This document shows, piece after piece, positions 14,009 through 25,097 of a stretch of DNA of 64,000 bases. Source of the stretch: Opisthocomus hoazin (Eukaryota; Chordata; Aves; Opisthocomiformes; Opisthocomidae). Position numbers and translations under genes: made by a program. The stretch lies in the NCBI RefSeq assembly GCF_030867145.1, contig NC_134427.1, positions 15,895,001 through 15,959,000 of the forward strand, in the 5' to 3' direction. Each line of letters starts with the position of its first letter. Position 1 is the first letter of the stretch. Under the pieces are notes generated by a model, which did not search any database, had not been told where the DNA came from, and saw only the letters and a program-made list of their open reading frames with translations.

Positions 14009-15001
14009 TATTACTATATCCCTAGAAAAGAACTTGGGATTTTGTAATTATCTCTTTTCAGACTTGCCTTGCACCCTGCAAGTGGTTCAGATGCCAGTGA
14101 AGAATGCCCCACCTCCAGCTGGGAGGGCTATTTCTACATCTGGAATTCATCAGACAAAAGTCTGGACTTTGTGTTTTTATCTGGTAGAATGAATGTTTCA
14201 ACAAGACAATTATGCCTCATGTTTAATACAGCTTGCTTTATGATGACACAATGAGAGAGAGCCTAGAAAACTCAAGAGAGATGCAACTCATGCAAAACAT
14301 CCAAGAACCATATCCCACCCAGGAACAACTTTCCTCTGCTTCCCTGTAGCATTTCTCCTTGACAGGGTCAACGACAGATACCACCAGACCAGAGGTCTCA
14401 GTGGTGGCCGGGGTCCCTGCAGTGCATGATGATATAAACAGGTGAGAACTAAAAATAGAAACTCCGTTCCATACCTTGAAGTTCTCATGAAATAAAGTTT
14501 ATTATATGGTGGTCAACGCCCTGTCACTCTCCTGACACACCCTTCCTGAACAGCTCTGTCAAATCATATCCTTATTTTTAAAGTAAGCGATAAGAAATGC
14601 CTGAGCAGCAGCTCGCTTCAAGCAGCGTCAGATGCATGCAGAAAAAGGGATTTGGGAATGAGCATCTTGCCAAAGCAAGACAGATCCCTCACTTCTTCAG
14701 ATGTCTCCGCTTCCAACAAGCCGCAAATCTAACTCTGCCAGGGCGTCCGTCGGAGCAAGGGGCTGTGAAGCTGAAACCAAGTGTTGGGGTACACCGGCCT
14801 CAGCTCTGCCCACAACCCCAGGGACAGCAGCCGGCCCAGTGCAGCCAGCGGCCCCAGCCCTGCCAGGACTCGCATCCCCACCGGGCCCTTCCAGGGGCAC
14901 CAGCAGTCCCCATTCCACACGGAGTGTGCAGGAAACTTCACCAGACCTCGCTTCTCCCGGTGGGATGTCCTTTGGAATGCCTCTCGCACGCAAGGAAAAT
15001 C

Positions 15002-15023
15002 GGGGGGGGGGGGGGGGGGGGGG
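15002..15023 (+). repeat. Poly(G) run of 22 nt
   Basis: An uninterrupted G homopolymer is followed by a purine-rich aaggaggaaaaag stretch. It lies in TBC1D8B intron 1 about 220 bp downstream of the exon 1 donor (gene sense), on the edge of the CpG island. Such a run can form G-quadruplexes and its length is easily miscalled, so the exact count is uncertain. Confidence 0.9.
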
Positions 15024-15244
15024 AAGGAGGAAAAAGAACCACATGAGAAACCCCACGAAGGTCAAGGGCACCAAAACTCGGCCAGGTCTCCCCTCCTCCC
15101 TGCCCCTGGGGAGCAGGGGGTCCCAGGACCGGCACACGCCCCCCCCAGCCCCTCCTCCGGCCCCTGAGGGACCGGGGCTGAGGCGGGCCCGCCCCGCCGC
15201 CGAGCTGAGAGGAGACCCCGGGGAGGGGGGGGACAGGACGGTAC

Positions 15245-15374
15245 CTGCCAGCCCGCCTCCGCCCTCCTCGCCGTAGCCCCGCCGCCTCTGCAGGACGAAG
15301 TACTGGTTGGAGCGCTCCTGCACCCACAGCTTGAGGGCATTTTTCAGCAGCACCTCCTCGGGCTTCAGCCACAT
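15245..15374 (-). CDS. TBC1D8B: TBC1D8B exon 1 (coding part, start codon)
   Basis: TBC1D8B is a TBC-domain GTPase-activating protein for Rab proteins (reported for Rab11 and Rab6), acting in vesicle recycling; human variants cause X-linked nephrotic syndrome. This exon starts with ATG at 15374 and encodes 43 residues beginning [18 protein letters not shown] and including [12 protein letters not shown], a nearly invariant N terminus in the TBC1D8/TBC1D9 family. I chose this ATG because family similarity starts exactly there, although the frame stays open upstream through GC-rich DNA. The donor is GCAG|GTACCG, phase 1, matching exon 2. The glycine run GEEGGGG near the end lies in CpG-rich sequence. 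Only the first about 80 residues of the protein are in this window; the GRAM, TBC and EF-hand parts are not. Confidence 0.95.
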
Positions 15375-15500
15375 CGCGGCGACCCCCTCACTCCCCGCCA
15401 CCGCCCATGCCCGCCGCGCCGCCCGGCCTCCCGCTCCCACGTACACAGCCCGACGGCCAAGCGCCGCCGCCGGCGGAGGGAGGGGCGCGCCTGCCCCGAG

Positions 15501-15519
15501 GCATGCTGGGAACTGTAGT
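15501..15519 (-). promoter_or_regulatory. ZNF143/THAP11-type motif (SBS), minus orientation
   Basis: The minus strand reads ACTACAGTTCCCAGCATGC, which matches the known ACTACAnnTCCCAGnnTGC element bound by ZNF143 and THAP11/HCFC1 in CpG-island promoters. It lies 127 bp upstream of the TBC1D8B start codon and in the same orientation as the gene. Confidence 0.8.
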
Positions 15520-15558
15520 CCTCGCGGGCGGCTGACGCGGTGGCGCCGCTGTCTCAGG

Positions 15559-15577
15559 ACTACAGCTCCCGTCGGGC
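15559..15577 (+). promoter_or_regulatory. Second ZNF143/THAP11-like motif, plus orientation
   Basis: The plus strand reads ACTACAGCTCCCGTCGGGC. The ACTACAnnTCCC core is intact and the 3' half is degenerate. It faces the opposite way to the motif at 15501-15519, 39 bp away. Confidence 0.6.
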
Positions 15578-17771
15578 CTTGCGCGGCCGCCCGCCCGCCT
15601 CCTGGGCTGTGTGGCGGCAGGCGGGCCGGCCCTCAGGGGCGGCTGGAGGGAGGGCGGGGAGTGCCTGCTGACAGTTCCCGAGGCTCGCCCCGGCCCGGGA
15701 GTTATAGCCCCTTCTGTTCACAGGGAGAGAGCGACTCGTCCTTCCGCTCCCCGCACACGGAACCTCCCGTGGCCCTGTCCGGGAGCTCTGCGGCCCCGGC
15801 GTCGCTCCGGTCAGGCAGGGCCACAGCAGGCTCGGAGCTCCCCGACGGTCCTCCAGCGCGTCCGTAAAATGCCTCATAAGGTAGGCTGGATATTTTCATG
15901 GCCTCTCTGCCCGTCAAAGATGTCCCATTTTCAATTTTGGCCAAATGGTATTCCATTTTCAGACAGACGTCACCAGAGAATAAAGCTTTTACGTTTGTTT
16001 TCCTGCTAGCACCAAGCCTGACACTGCAGCAGGAGACTGAGGTGCAGAGAAAACCCACAGGAAAATCCTGCCACGCAAGGAAAGGAGCCATGACCAGCGC
16101 GTCCACTGACGACAGCACCCCAGTCGCTGCCCACGCGTGTCCCTTCCCAGGTCCCAGGCCACGCCAGGAGCAGAGGAGCAGCCCCACCAGCTGCAGAAGC
16201 AGACATACAGTCAACAATGCCTATTTACATTATTCACGTTATAAAAAAGACAGTCTGCCTCATTGCTTCTATCACCCAGCACAATTCAGCACTAATTTGG
16301 AGTAGAGTAGATGTTTTGTTTGCCGTAAGAGCAGCTTGGCTCATGGCTTCAGTATTTTCATGGTTCATCTGCAAGACCTTCGGCATTTGTCCTCAATGAC
16401 TAGCTCTTCAGATTATTTGCAGACTGACTTTACCAGTTGTTCTGCACTAGAATAAATCAATCTGTCCTGTTAAGCAACAGGACAGCGGCTTTCATGCTCA
16501 TACGAACTGCACTTGAGCATCTGCTCTTACTACTGTCTTCTGCTGCTGTTTCTGCCTGTTCTCTCACAGCCAGCTTTCAAAACAAATCAGGTGCTAGAAC
16601 TATTGTGCCATACGTACCTGGCAGCTGAGGATTTCCCAAGGCTGTGAGATGATCTCTGGATTTGCTTTCCACAAGCACTGCTCAGCACAGCATAACTCCC
16701 TGCTGCCCCTGAAGTCACGATCACAGCCACCCAGCTGCTCAGTCTGCCCATTGCCGAGCCCCCTCTCTTGCTGTTTCTTGTGCAGTCTCTTCACTAGTCT
16801 CAAAGAGCTACAAATCTCTCCCTGAGCCCTTACACTTGATAGCGCTGTGCTTCCTAAATGGTATCTTTCAGTGCTGACCAAAAGCACAAACAAAAAACCC
16901 TCAGGAGTGGAAGACCCACTGCCTCCTCTGCTCCAGGCTGCTGGTGCTGGGGACTTCTTAGAGTTACCGTTTTTTCCCCACCTCCATGCAAGATTCACTC
17001 CTGGTATTTACTCCTGTCCTGATACACTCCGTCAATCGGTACAAACGAAGCAAGTAGGACATTCCCGTTTCCCAGGAACTTCTCTGCAGTTTGCTGTCCT
17101 GTAAGATCCTTCCCTTAGCAGTCTCCTTCCAGCATATGTGACTTTCCTAAGATTGTCAAGAATAATGCTTTATTGATTGTGTATCACACGAACAATTCAG
17201 CATAGTTGTTTACACTCAGCCTCTACTTTGAGCTCTTTCTAAAAAAAAATTATGCACATCATGCACTAATTATAGGTTGCAAGCTTGACACTTTCGCTTT
17301 CTCCTGTCTTCCTTTCATCCCTTTCAACAGTTCCAAATGTACTTCACTTCCAAAAATGCTTCTGCCAGCAGCGGTCTCTTTGCGAGCACAGATACAGCGA
17401 GATTTTGCCAAGTGCTCACAAAAAGATGTTTGGCAATGCCCTCCAGTTCAAGCTGCATAAGGTACCACGTACCCAAAGGCACCAGTGTGAAAGCAGAACC
17501 GAGCGTGCAATCCCATTTAACTCACTAGAAGGCTTCAACACTGGATGAATTGCACTGGTATAAGACTTCTTTTCTTTTCTTCCCATTGCTCATTGCACCA
17601 TAGCAAGAGAAGCTGTGGTATTAAAAGATTTGACCTTTGGGACTGAATATAGATATAACTAATACTACTATTCTTTTTACCTTTTTCAGAAGCAACAAAT
17701 TTCTGGTGCTTTACCTTCACTAGAAATTAAAAAGGAATTAAAAGCCATTAGCCAGCATGTGGCAACTTTAT

Positions 17772-17829
17772 GGTTGTACTAGATGATCTTAGAGGTCTTT
17801 TCCAACCTATGATTCTATGATTCTGTGAT
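17772..17829 (+). mobile_element. CR1 LINE 3' tail fragment
   Basis: The plus strand carries gatgatcttagaggtctttt followed by ccaacctatgattctatgat, the last about 55 bp of a CR1 with its terminal octamer repeat. The 5' part is absent. Confidence 0.88.
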
Positions 17830-20472
17830 AACTCACTCAGATAAAATATTAGTGAGCCAAGTCAAACAACTCCTAGATATACTAACACATCACACTTTGC
17901 GAGGCAGTTACTTCAGTCCTCCTGCCTGAAGGGACTGAGAGCAACAGACCTTAGCAGATTCCTAGAGATTTACCAGCTGAACTGGTAAGAGTCATTCCTG
18001 CATGGATGCTGCTGTTCCAAGAGCATTCCCAGAGGGAGTGTTTACCATTTTATTTCCCACAATTAGTCAAGCCCTTGGACAGGAAATACCTATTAGAGAT
18101 CTAACACAGGTCTCCTAATTTGGATGACAATTGCAAGGAGAGATGCCCTTGGCATTTCCGACACAGAGCTTGGCTTTTGGCATCTCACACACGCTGGACA
18201 TGTTAGGACATACGTTGCTTTCTTATGTAAGATTCAAACTTTCTTAATCGGATAAAAATTTAGCAGTAAAATGCTACTGCTTGGAAAATGTCTGTTTTGT
18301 TTTCCTCTCCCTTGGTTCAAGGTCTTGAATGTCTGTCTTTTTTCCAGTTCCCTCAGGCACTGGATTCTTAACCAGATACTGTTAAGATGCAAAGAGTGGT
18401 CCTCTGTCGGCTTGGAGGAATTTATTTATAGGCATTTAAATTCTTTCTTAATCAGTGCACAATCATCCTACAGTCTAATCAATGCATTTTACAGCCAGAG
18501 ACCCATTTAGTGCTGCAGAGTTTTTCTTTCACTGTATTAAAGACCTCCTAGAAATGGTAAATTACTTCCCTCAAGTAACCATAGCCAAGATTATATAAAT
18601 AGATAAATAGCTATACAAATAAATTTTGGCTTCACTCTGTACAACCAACAGTTGAACAACAAGTGCAGAGAACTACACAGTTGTTAATTCACAGTGGGTG
18701 AACAGTGCAATTTCGTTTCAAGTTTCCCTTGGAGCCAAAATTAAACTGCCAAAGCCTGTAGATTTTCTTTCATCTATTCCAAAATGCCAGCGATTACACC
18801 GCTGAGGGAGTGGAACTCTATTCAAGTCCGCACAGGAAAAACATAGGTCTAAACCTAGGTGGAGAGGCAAAGCTACCTGCTGAGCTGGTGTGTGTTAAAC
18901 ACAGAATGAAATTACATTAAATCCCACAGCCAAGGTAGTTGTATATATTTATTCTGTCGAACTGTTGGGTCATTTGACAAGTGCAGATCTTTCCATCTGA
19001 AGACTGAGATGGGCTAAGTCCGTTTTATGGGAAGAGTCCAACTGCCCTTTTGACTTGAACTGCTTTTATATGTTTGCAGCCCCTCATCAACTATAACTAC
19101 ATTTCTATAGGGACACCTGAAAGATTTCCTCAATATGAGAAAATTGTATTATTTTGGTCTGGGATTTAAAATAAAATCCCACTGCTGTAAAGGCTGGTTT
19201 AGAAGAAAGCACAGTAATCCAAGTGACAAGGCTTCCTCTCCTGCAGGGATCAAAATTCTTTCCAACCCCTCCTTCAAGAGCATACAAGCATTTGAATGAA
19301 GTGTCTAGATCAGAGCTTTCCTGGGGGACAGATAAATAACAGCAGTGAGACGATGCTGGAACCATTCTGCTTTCTCTTTGAGGGCACAATAAATGGCATG
19401 CCCGTGTGACTCAATGGGAATGTTAACAGAGTGGCAAGGCACACATTTTAGCAACCGTTGCCACTCGTGGGCACATAATTGCCAGCATCTTACATGCAAG
19501 CATTAGTGTATATATAGCAAAACCCAAAAGTATTACACAACAGCAGCAAGCTTGCATTGCATTTCAGGAACAACCCTATCCCCAGGCACATTCCTGTTTG
19601 CCTCTTGCTTAGAGGAAAGTCTATGATGCCATAGTGCACATATATGTGTATACGTAACACAGAGCCATTCAAATCTGTAGCATCACCAGAAAAAAAAATG
19701 AAACAGATCGGCTGCACAGTGCTCTAAGCAGGGTCATCTAAAGACAGCTGCTATCCGTGGAAACTTGAGAATACAAAGTGAGAACGGAGCTTTGAAATGT
19801 CTTTAAAGTAGGTAGAACTGTAACAATGTTCTCAAAGGGGAAAACCTCTGCAGAGTTCAGTGAAGTACAAAAATGACTTTTACAAAGTCAGACAGCAACA
19901 GACCCACATTCAGTATCATAGCCTGCGTGCATGAAATTTGCACATTTTCATTTTGAAACAAAAACCCTTGCATAGTTAGTATTTACAAGTAAATCTGCAC
20001 ACACAAGAACACGGCAGACTCACAGATTAAGCTGCAAAACCAGAGAAGCATTAAATCCTTCTCCCAAGTAGTAGCTGAAATACTGTTCAGGTACAAATGC
20101 TGCATTTATTCCTTTAGCAGTCCTTCACATTTGATACAAGAATCTTAAAAATATTTGCGAAAATTAGTATAAGCTCCAAACAAGTCCACATCTTTACAGA
20201 ACACGTACACAACATCTGATCCTACAGTAGTAGTTCACTGACATGAGCTGCTGCATCCCCCAGTACTCTGCTAGTGCATTCCTTGAGAAAATGCTGCGCA
20301 TCCACCCTCCCCTTAGAAATATCAGTACTGGAAAAAAGGCAGGTTTATTGCTCTTAAAAGGTAGTAAATAAAAGGCTTGATTCCTATAAACAAAGCAACC
20401 CAAGTGTATAGATTGGAACCAAAATAAAAAAGCCAAAGCACCTTTCAATGTATTTAATCAATGTCAATTACA

Positions 20473-20497
20473 CCCCCCCCCCCCCTTTTTTTTTTTT
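20473..20497 (+). repeat. Adjacent C13 and T12 homopolymers
   Basis: A run of 13 C is followed directly by 12 T (A12G13 on minus). It lies in the region between RNF128 and TBC1D8B. Run lengths may be unreliable. Confidence 0.85.
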
Positions 20498-21256
20498 GAA
20501 GGTCAAGTCTTGTTCCTAGTAAACACAGAAGACTGGCAGACGATTCCACCAATGTTCAGGGGTTGTATATTTACATGCTTGGTGGTTCCCTTCTCTGCAC
20601 TTCAGATGTAGAACAGAAAGGTGGTCACAGCAAAATACAGCTTCAGAGTGAAGTCCGATTATATTCGGCTTTGCTATTTGAGCCCATAACCAGCTAGTGC
20701 TTCTAGACTAGACTTGGAATTGAGCTAAAAACAAGCACACAACTAACTACTACCAAACTGGCCAGGGGAACGACAAGTTTTTGCTTTTACTACCTCTAAC
20801 AGTACAGCACAGAACAAAGCGCATTTAATTGTTTTTAAAATGCTTTGTCTTACAAAGCAAGCATGAACTTTTGAGCACAGGAGGGACACTGAGCAACCTG
20901 ACAGAGGGAAGCGAGATGCAACCTGTCTGATCTGAAGAGCTCACGTAAGACTGCCGTGTGCCAAACATGCCTGGAACAGTTCAGAAACACATCAAGCAGC
21001 TCACTGAACACACCTAAGTTGCTTGGGTTTTCTTACATATGTAAGAGTGCAGCTGCTGGGCTTAAGCCTCTCCACACAATTTCAGTCCATGAAACAGCAG
21101 CACCCTGCACAAAATTAGCACTCCTTATTCCAATTTGTTTGAGCAAGCACTGCTGCTTTTTGGCCTCCCAAAACTGAATGAGTTTTGGGGCTGTGGGACA
21201 GGGCAAGCTCAGCATCTGTTTCCATGTAAGAGCTGGTAATCAACATTAAAAGTCAG

Positions 21257-22578
21257 GGTCATCAAAATATAGTTTTATTTACATTTTCATATTCAAATTC
21301 AATACAAATCATGAAATATTTACAATTTTAATTGTACTATAGCAAAGAAAATGCATTGCTTTTCCCCTCCAGATTCAATAGTACTTCACTGCAGCCTTTA
21401 AGACAAGGTTCTGCTAATGTTAGAAACAAGTCATAGATACAGAGATAAAAAAAAAAAATAAAGTGCATCTGTAAGATGTCCTTAGTTACCTTCGCTGGGC
21501 AAGGCCCTGCACTTACTATTGAGGCACCCAGTGTTCCTTCTCGACACCAGCTGAACTCCTCATGGATGGCAGACAACTTCTCTGATCATCTGTTGCATTA
21601 TAGGACGTCAGCTCTCCTCTCCGCAGCTTTAGCACAGAGGCAAGACAGTGTGCAGCAACAGTCCAGCATTTTACAGAGGCTGGATCATTTTCTGAACAAA
21701 ACAGCAGAACTTTTGCAAAGAATCTACCTTTTCATCTTTAGTTCAGTCTTCCTGAAGTCATCCCAGACTCTCAAAGCCAGGACTCTGGCATATTGCTGGT
21801 GCTAGAGATGGTTATAACTCCAAAAATCATGGAGGTTCTTTCAAACTGTCTAATAGTAACAGGTCTGAAAAGTTCCTGCAATTGTTCCCTTTATCATATT
21901 GTGCAAGTCAAATTTGGCCTGTCAGCTTGAAGCTCTCTTTTTCCCTTTAGGAATGTGGGGTTGGCGGGTTGGAGTTGAGAGGTAAGAGAATCAGTTTACC
22001 AGATAACCAAAGACACTGTGGGCAAAATCCAGTTTGACAGGCATTAGTTTGTACTTTTTCCTATCAAATTAGTGCCCTGAAATATTAAATACAGTGTTGC
22101 TTTAAACCAGATTGTGCCTGGTAAACAAGTATTAGACCAGATCAAAATCAATTTGCTTTCAATGAAAATCCACTTGAATTAAAACAATAAACAGCAAAAA
22201 ACCCGAAGTCAAAACAATTCCCAGTAAAGACAGCTATGGCAAAGAATCTCCTCCTTATTTAAATGACTCAAACACTGAAGAGAAGCTTTGCTGATTGAAC
22301 TTCTGTTTTAGTGTTAAGATCTGATGGTTTTCTTTATATTTAAGACAGCTTTATTTGAAGAGTGCTAAAAATAAATTCCACATGGGAGATGCAGTTTTAA
22401 GAATTGCAAACCATACAATTATGATTTGAACAGTCTATTTGATCTCATCATTGCCAAGGCAACATTTTTATGCTACAGTCTTGCAATGTTTGGTATACAT
22501 GCGATGGCAGTAGGCAGCTCCCTGCAGAAGACTTGCGCCACGTTGCCAGGCATGTTCTTAGGACCTGACTTCACGAAC
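21257..22578 (-). other. RNF128: RNF128 3' UTR (inferred)
   Basis: This is the sequence from the stop codon to the proposed cleavage site near 21257. It has no splice signals or repeats that I recognise. The first 24 nt after the stop codon (22555-22578) still resemble the coding sequence of the mammalian C terminus; see the finding on the tail. Confidence 0.5.
21274..21279 (-). terminator. RNF128: Candidate RNF128 poly(A) signal AATAAA
   Basis: The minus strand has AATAAA here, 1.3 kb beyond the RNF128 stop codon, followed by T/G-containing sequence (tatattttgatgacc...tttaatgttg). The implied 3' UTR length fits what is known for mammalian RNF128 transcripts. Another AATAAA at 22350-22355 on the minus strand could give a much shorter 3' UTR of about 230 nt. 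Confidence 0.5.
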
Positions 22579-22676
22579 TTATGTTTCGTCTGCCTCAAAA
22601 CTTGGGTTGTCAACGTGTGGAAGGACATTCACAGTGGAGGCCTGGGATTCATTGTTTACAAGACGTGTGTTGTCAT
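22579..22676 (-). CDS. RNF128: RNF128 exon 7 (last coding exon, stop)
   Basis: The acceptor is ttctggacag|ATGACA, and the split codon from exon 6 (A + AT) gives Asn. The exon encodes residues 369-399 of the 1A isoform, including RLVNNESQAS and a conserved HVDNPSFEADE block, then stops with TAA at 22579-22581. The block matches the end of the mammalian protein well, but mammalian RNF128 continues beyond the DET residues. Here the frame after the stop reads six residues, VREVRS, then a second TAA at 22558-22560. The cytoplasmic tail is therefore shorter than in mammals. Confidence 0.93.
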
Positions 22677-23986
22677 CTGTCCAGAATAAAACCAAGAAAA
22701 CACAAGTTAAATAAGTGTCATAGGCAAGCTTTACTACCTTAAGCAAGCCACCCTCACTTTATTTCCACAAGCCCACTGCAGTGGTCTTTTCCCAGCACTT
22801 TTCCTGCAGAGTGGGAAAGCCAAGGCCACGCTCCAATTACCACTTCTGCTGGCCCTCATTAGTTTGTGAGCCCATTCTTGACACTACCTGTCACTTCCAG
22901 AGCTGAGCAGATACCTCTAGAGGTCCCTTCTCACTAGCGCTGAGCAAGCCCAGGTTGTGTGCTCAAGTGGCAGAAGGCTATGTGAGCCTATGAAATCCAA
23001 CTATAAGGAGACTGGTAATTCTTATATAACTTTAGAATAGCTGAAGACAGACATCAGGAGCAACGAGACTAGGTTCAGGATAAGCTATGGGACATGGGCT
23101 GATTTGGAGAGGAAGGTCTTCTCCCTACAGACTAACCTTGTTAGTGCCCTCTGCCCTATGGGGCTGCCCAAATGGGGCGCTTGCGGGAACAACATGTCCC
23201 ACAGGCGGCAGGCAGCAAATCCTACACTTCCCTATCAGCTAGGCTTCCCGTGCCAGAGCATCCCTTTCACCTCTGAAGCTTCCCCACTTACTCCTCTTCC
23301 CAAGGCCATTCCACCATCCAGGGGACAGTTATGTCCATTTGTTTACCTGGAATCTTTCCCTTTTTAATATCAACTGCCAACACATGCTCAGTGTTGCCAA
23401 GCTGAGCACTAAAAAGACATTTTCAATTAATTTGCTCTTGTTCAAAGAGATAAGGTATTTGGAAAAGATTATAGTCTTTTCCAATTACAATTCTCTGAAA
23501 GTCTTCAAAGATGACTCAGACTTGGCAAAATCCAAAATTCAATTAAGTATTTGTCATCTCTATTTTGCACCATCTAAGCTAGAGCAGGACTGTCTCCCCA
23601 AAAGTTTTCTGTAAGTAATTAGCTACTTGAAGCAGACAGATCTGGTGACAAAGCAACACTCACTCATCCAAAATTAAATCTCCAAAGACACAATGAGATG
23701 AGGGACATGTTCAGAAAAATCTTTGGCCTTTAAGTAGTAAGCCTCTGATTTTCAGCTACTCTTTTCATAGATTTCAGTTTTTAAATTCACATTTAGGTTG
23801 TGTTTCATTTGAAACAAAGACCAAGTGTCAGAGCCAAGTGCTAAAACATAAGGGAAGATTAAGATTACCCTGGAAAACAAGGTATTCAAGCACTGAGATG
23901 TTACTAAGGCAACCTGCCCCCTAAATCACAGCATAAGCAACAGAGTGCAGAGCAATCTAGCAAGACAGATGAAGCAACAGACATAC
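22677..23986 (-). other. RNF128: RNF128 intron 6
   Basis: A 1.3-kb phase 1 intron. No repeat, RNA gene or alternative exon stands out. Confidence 0.85.
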
Positions 23987-24152
23987 TTTCTGTTGGTGCG
24001 TGTTCCTCCAAAACAGATTCATCTGCTCCTTCTACAGAAGCATACCCAGATGATGCAGTTTCACTATTATCCTCTTCGTCGACTACAGAGATATTTGTTA
24101 TCCCACTAGATGCTGTGGCTTGCACAGACTCAGCCCCTTCTTCTACATGCAC
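23987..24152 (-). CDS. RNF128: RNF128 exon 6
   Basis: The acceptor is tttttcgtaaag|GTGCAT and the donor is ACAGAAA|GTATGT; entry phase 0, exit phase 1, 166 nt. It encodes residues 313-367 of the acidic, Ser/Thr-rich cytoplasmic tail after the RING. EEDNSETASSGYASVEG is nearly identical to the mammalian segment (one residue shorter at EEDN-S), so it is probably a binding or phosphorylation site; that role is inference. The rest of the exon is less conserved. Confidence 0.95.
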
Positions 24153-25000
24153 CTTTACGAAAAAAGAAAGCGGTTAAGTTAGAACTTTGTAGGAGGCTGT
24201 ACCTTTCCAGGAGACCAGTGCCTGCAAGGACTGGAGTCTAGTGAACTTCTACCCAGAAAAAAAACTTAAAATGGAAAAAAAAAAAATCTCTGCTGTTAAC
24301 CTCCAGCATCGTAGTGAAAACCAGTTACTGACTAATTGAGTAGGAAGTTCAGATGCAGTTTCTGCCTTCTTCAGCCAGCTCTTCGCTTTTACTGCCCAGT
24401 ACCAGGAAAATAGATTCTTCCCACCACTCAGGTCAGATCTCCCTCCCCGAGGCAAACTCCAGCATACATTTTAGCTGGTCCAGGCAGCGTCAGGCATTGG
24501 CAACAGCATCTTGCCTGGCACTTGCCACAACGAGCAGTTGCAGAACACACCAGAAATTGCTTATGTAACCTAGAAAGTCACGCAGCTCCAGGAAAGCCCT
24601 ACATGCTAACACATTGGCTTTTCAAGGACTCGGGGTACTCAGTAAATGAACAGAGGCTGGTTTCAGGGACAGCAGAGTTGTGAAAGTCTGCCTAAAGCTC
24701 TGAGAAACACCCTTAGCTGCAAGCACAAGAGCTAAGAGCAATTCTTCAATCATGCATTACAATCAATTTCAGTTGACCTTCTGCCCAAGACTTTAGGTAA
24801 TACCAGCTCAGACCAGGTCAGCTGCAGGCTTCGCTACAGAGGACACAGAAATTAGTCCCGTAGCATCTCACCACTGACATGGCAATGCCTGTGCTTATCA
24901 CCTATGCTCTGGAGGCAACATGAAATAGCTCCATACATGGTTACCACACTAGCATAACACTGATAATGGCATCTGCCACTAAGACAGGCTACTGCCTTAC
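24153..25000 (-). other. RNF128: RNF128 intron 5
   Basis: An 848-bp phase 0 intron with canonical GTAAGG...AG ends and nothing else that I can name. Confidence 0.85.
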
Positions 25001-25097
25001 CTCAACAACGAAAACTTTGGCGATGCCACATTTGCACATCGGGCACGTCCTGTGCTCCAGAAGCCAGGGGTCAATACAGTTCTTGTGGAAGAGATGG
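25001..25097 (-). CDS. RNF128: RNF128 exon 5 (RING-H2, second half)
   Basis: The acceptor is ttcttccaccag|CCATCT and the donor is GTTGAG|GTAAGG. The exon completes a split Asp codon and encodes residues 281-312. It holds the second half of the RING-H2 finger: zinc ligands H281, H284, C287, C298 and C301 (HLFHKNC ... RTCPMC), with [14 protein letters not shown] being the classic E2-contact region of this family (Trp291). Spacing H-x2-H-x2-C-x10-C-x2-C is exact. The end, [11 protein letters not shown], is more diverged from mammals. Confidence 0.96.

Larger units (their letters stand above)
15080..15860. promoter_or_regulatory. TBC1D8B: CpG island at the TBC1D8B promoter and exon 1
   Basis: GC- and CpG-rich sequence covers TBC1D8B exon 1 and about 500 bp upstream (higher coordinates), and contrasts sharply with the AT-rich flanks. 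I see no TATA box at a suitable distance. The island carries two ZNF143/THAP11-type motifs, listed separately. This is consistent with a broadly active promoter; the transcription start cannot be fixed from sequence alone. Confidence 0.8.
15375..21256. other. Intergenic region between RNF128 3' end and TBC1D8B
   Basis: About 5.9 kb separates the proposed RNF128 cleavage site from the TBC1D8B start codon; the lowest part is TBC1D8B 5' UTR and promoter. It contains a short CR1 tail (17772-17829) and a C13/T12 homopolymer pair (20473-20497). I see no further gene; the open frames here are short, lack introns with matching phases and resemble no family I know. Confidence 0.7.

Noticed and set aside
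14697-15446. 249-residue minus frame spanning TBC1D8B exon 1
   Set aside because: Only 15245-15374 is coding; the rest reads past a clear splice donor into the intron, including the poly(G) run.
15307-16009. Plus-strand open frames divergent from TBC1D8B
   Set aside because: GC-rich shadow frames, one lacking an ATG start, with no recognisable domain. A divergent non-coding RNA remains possible but is not shown.
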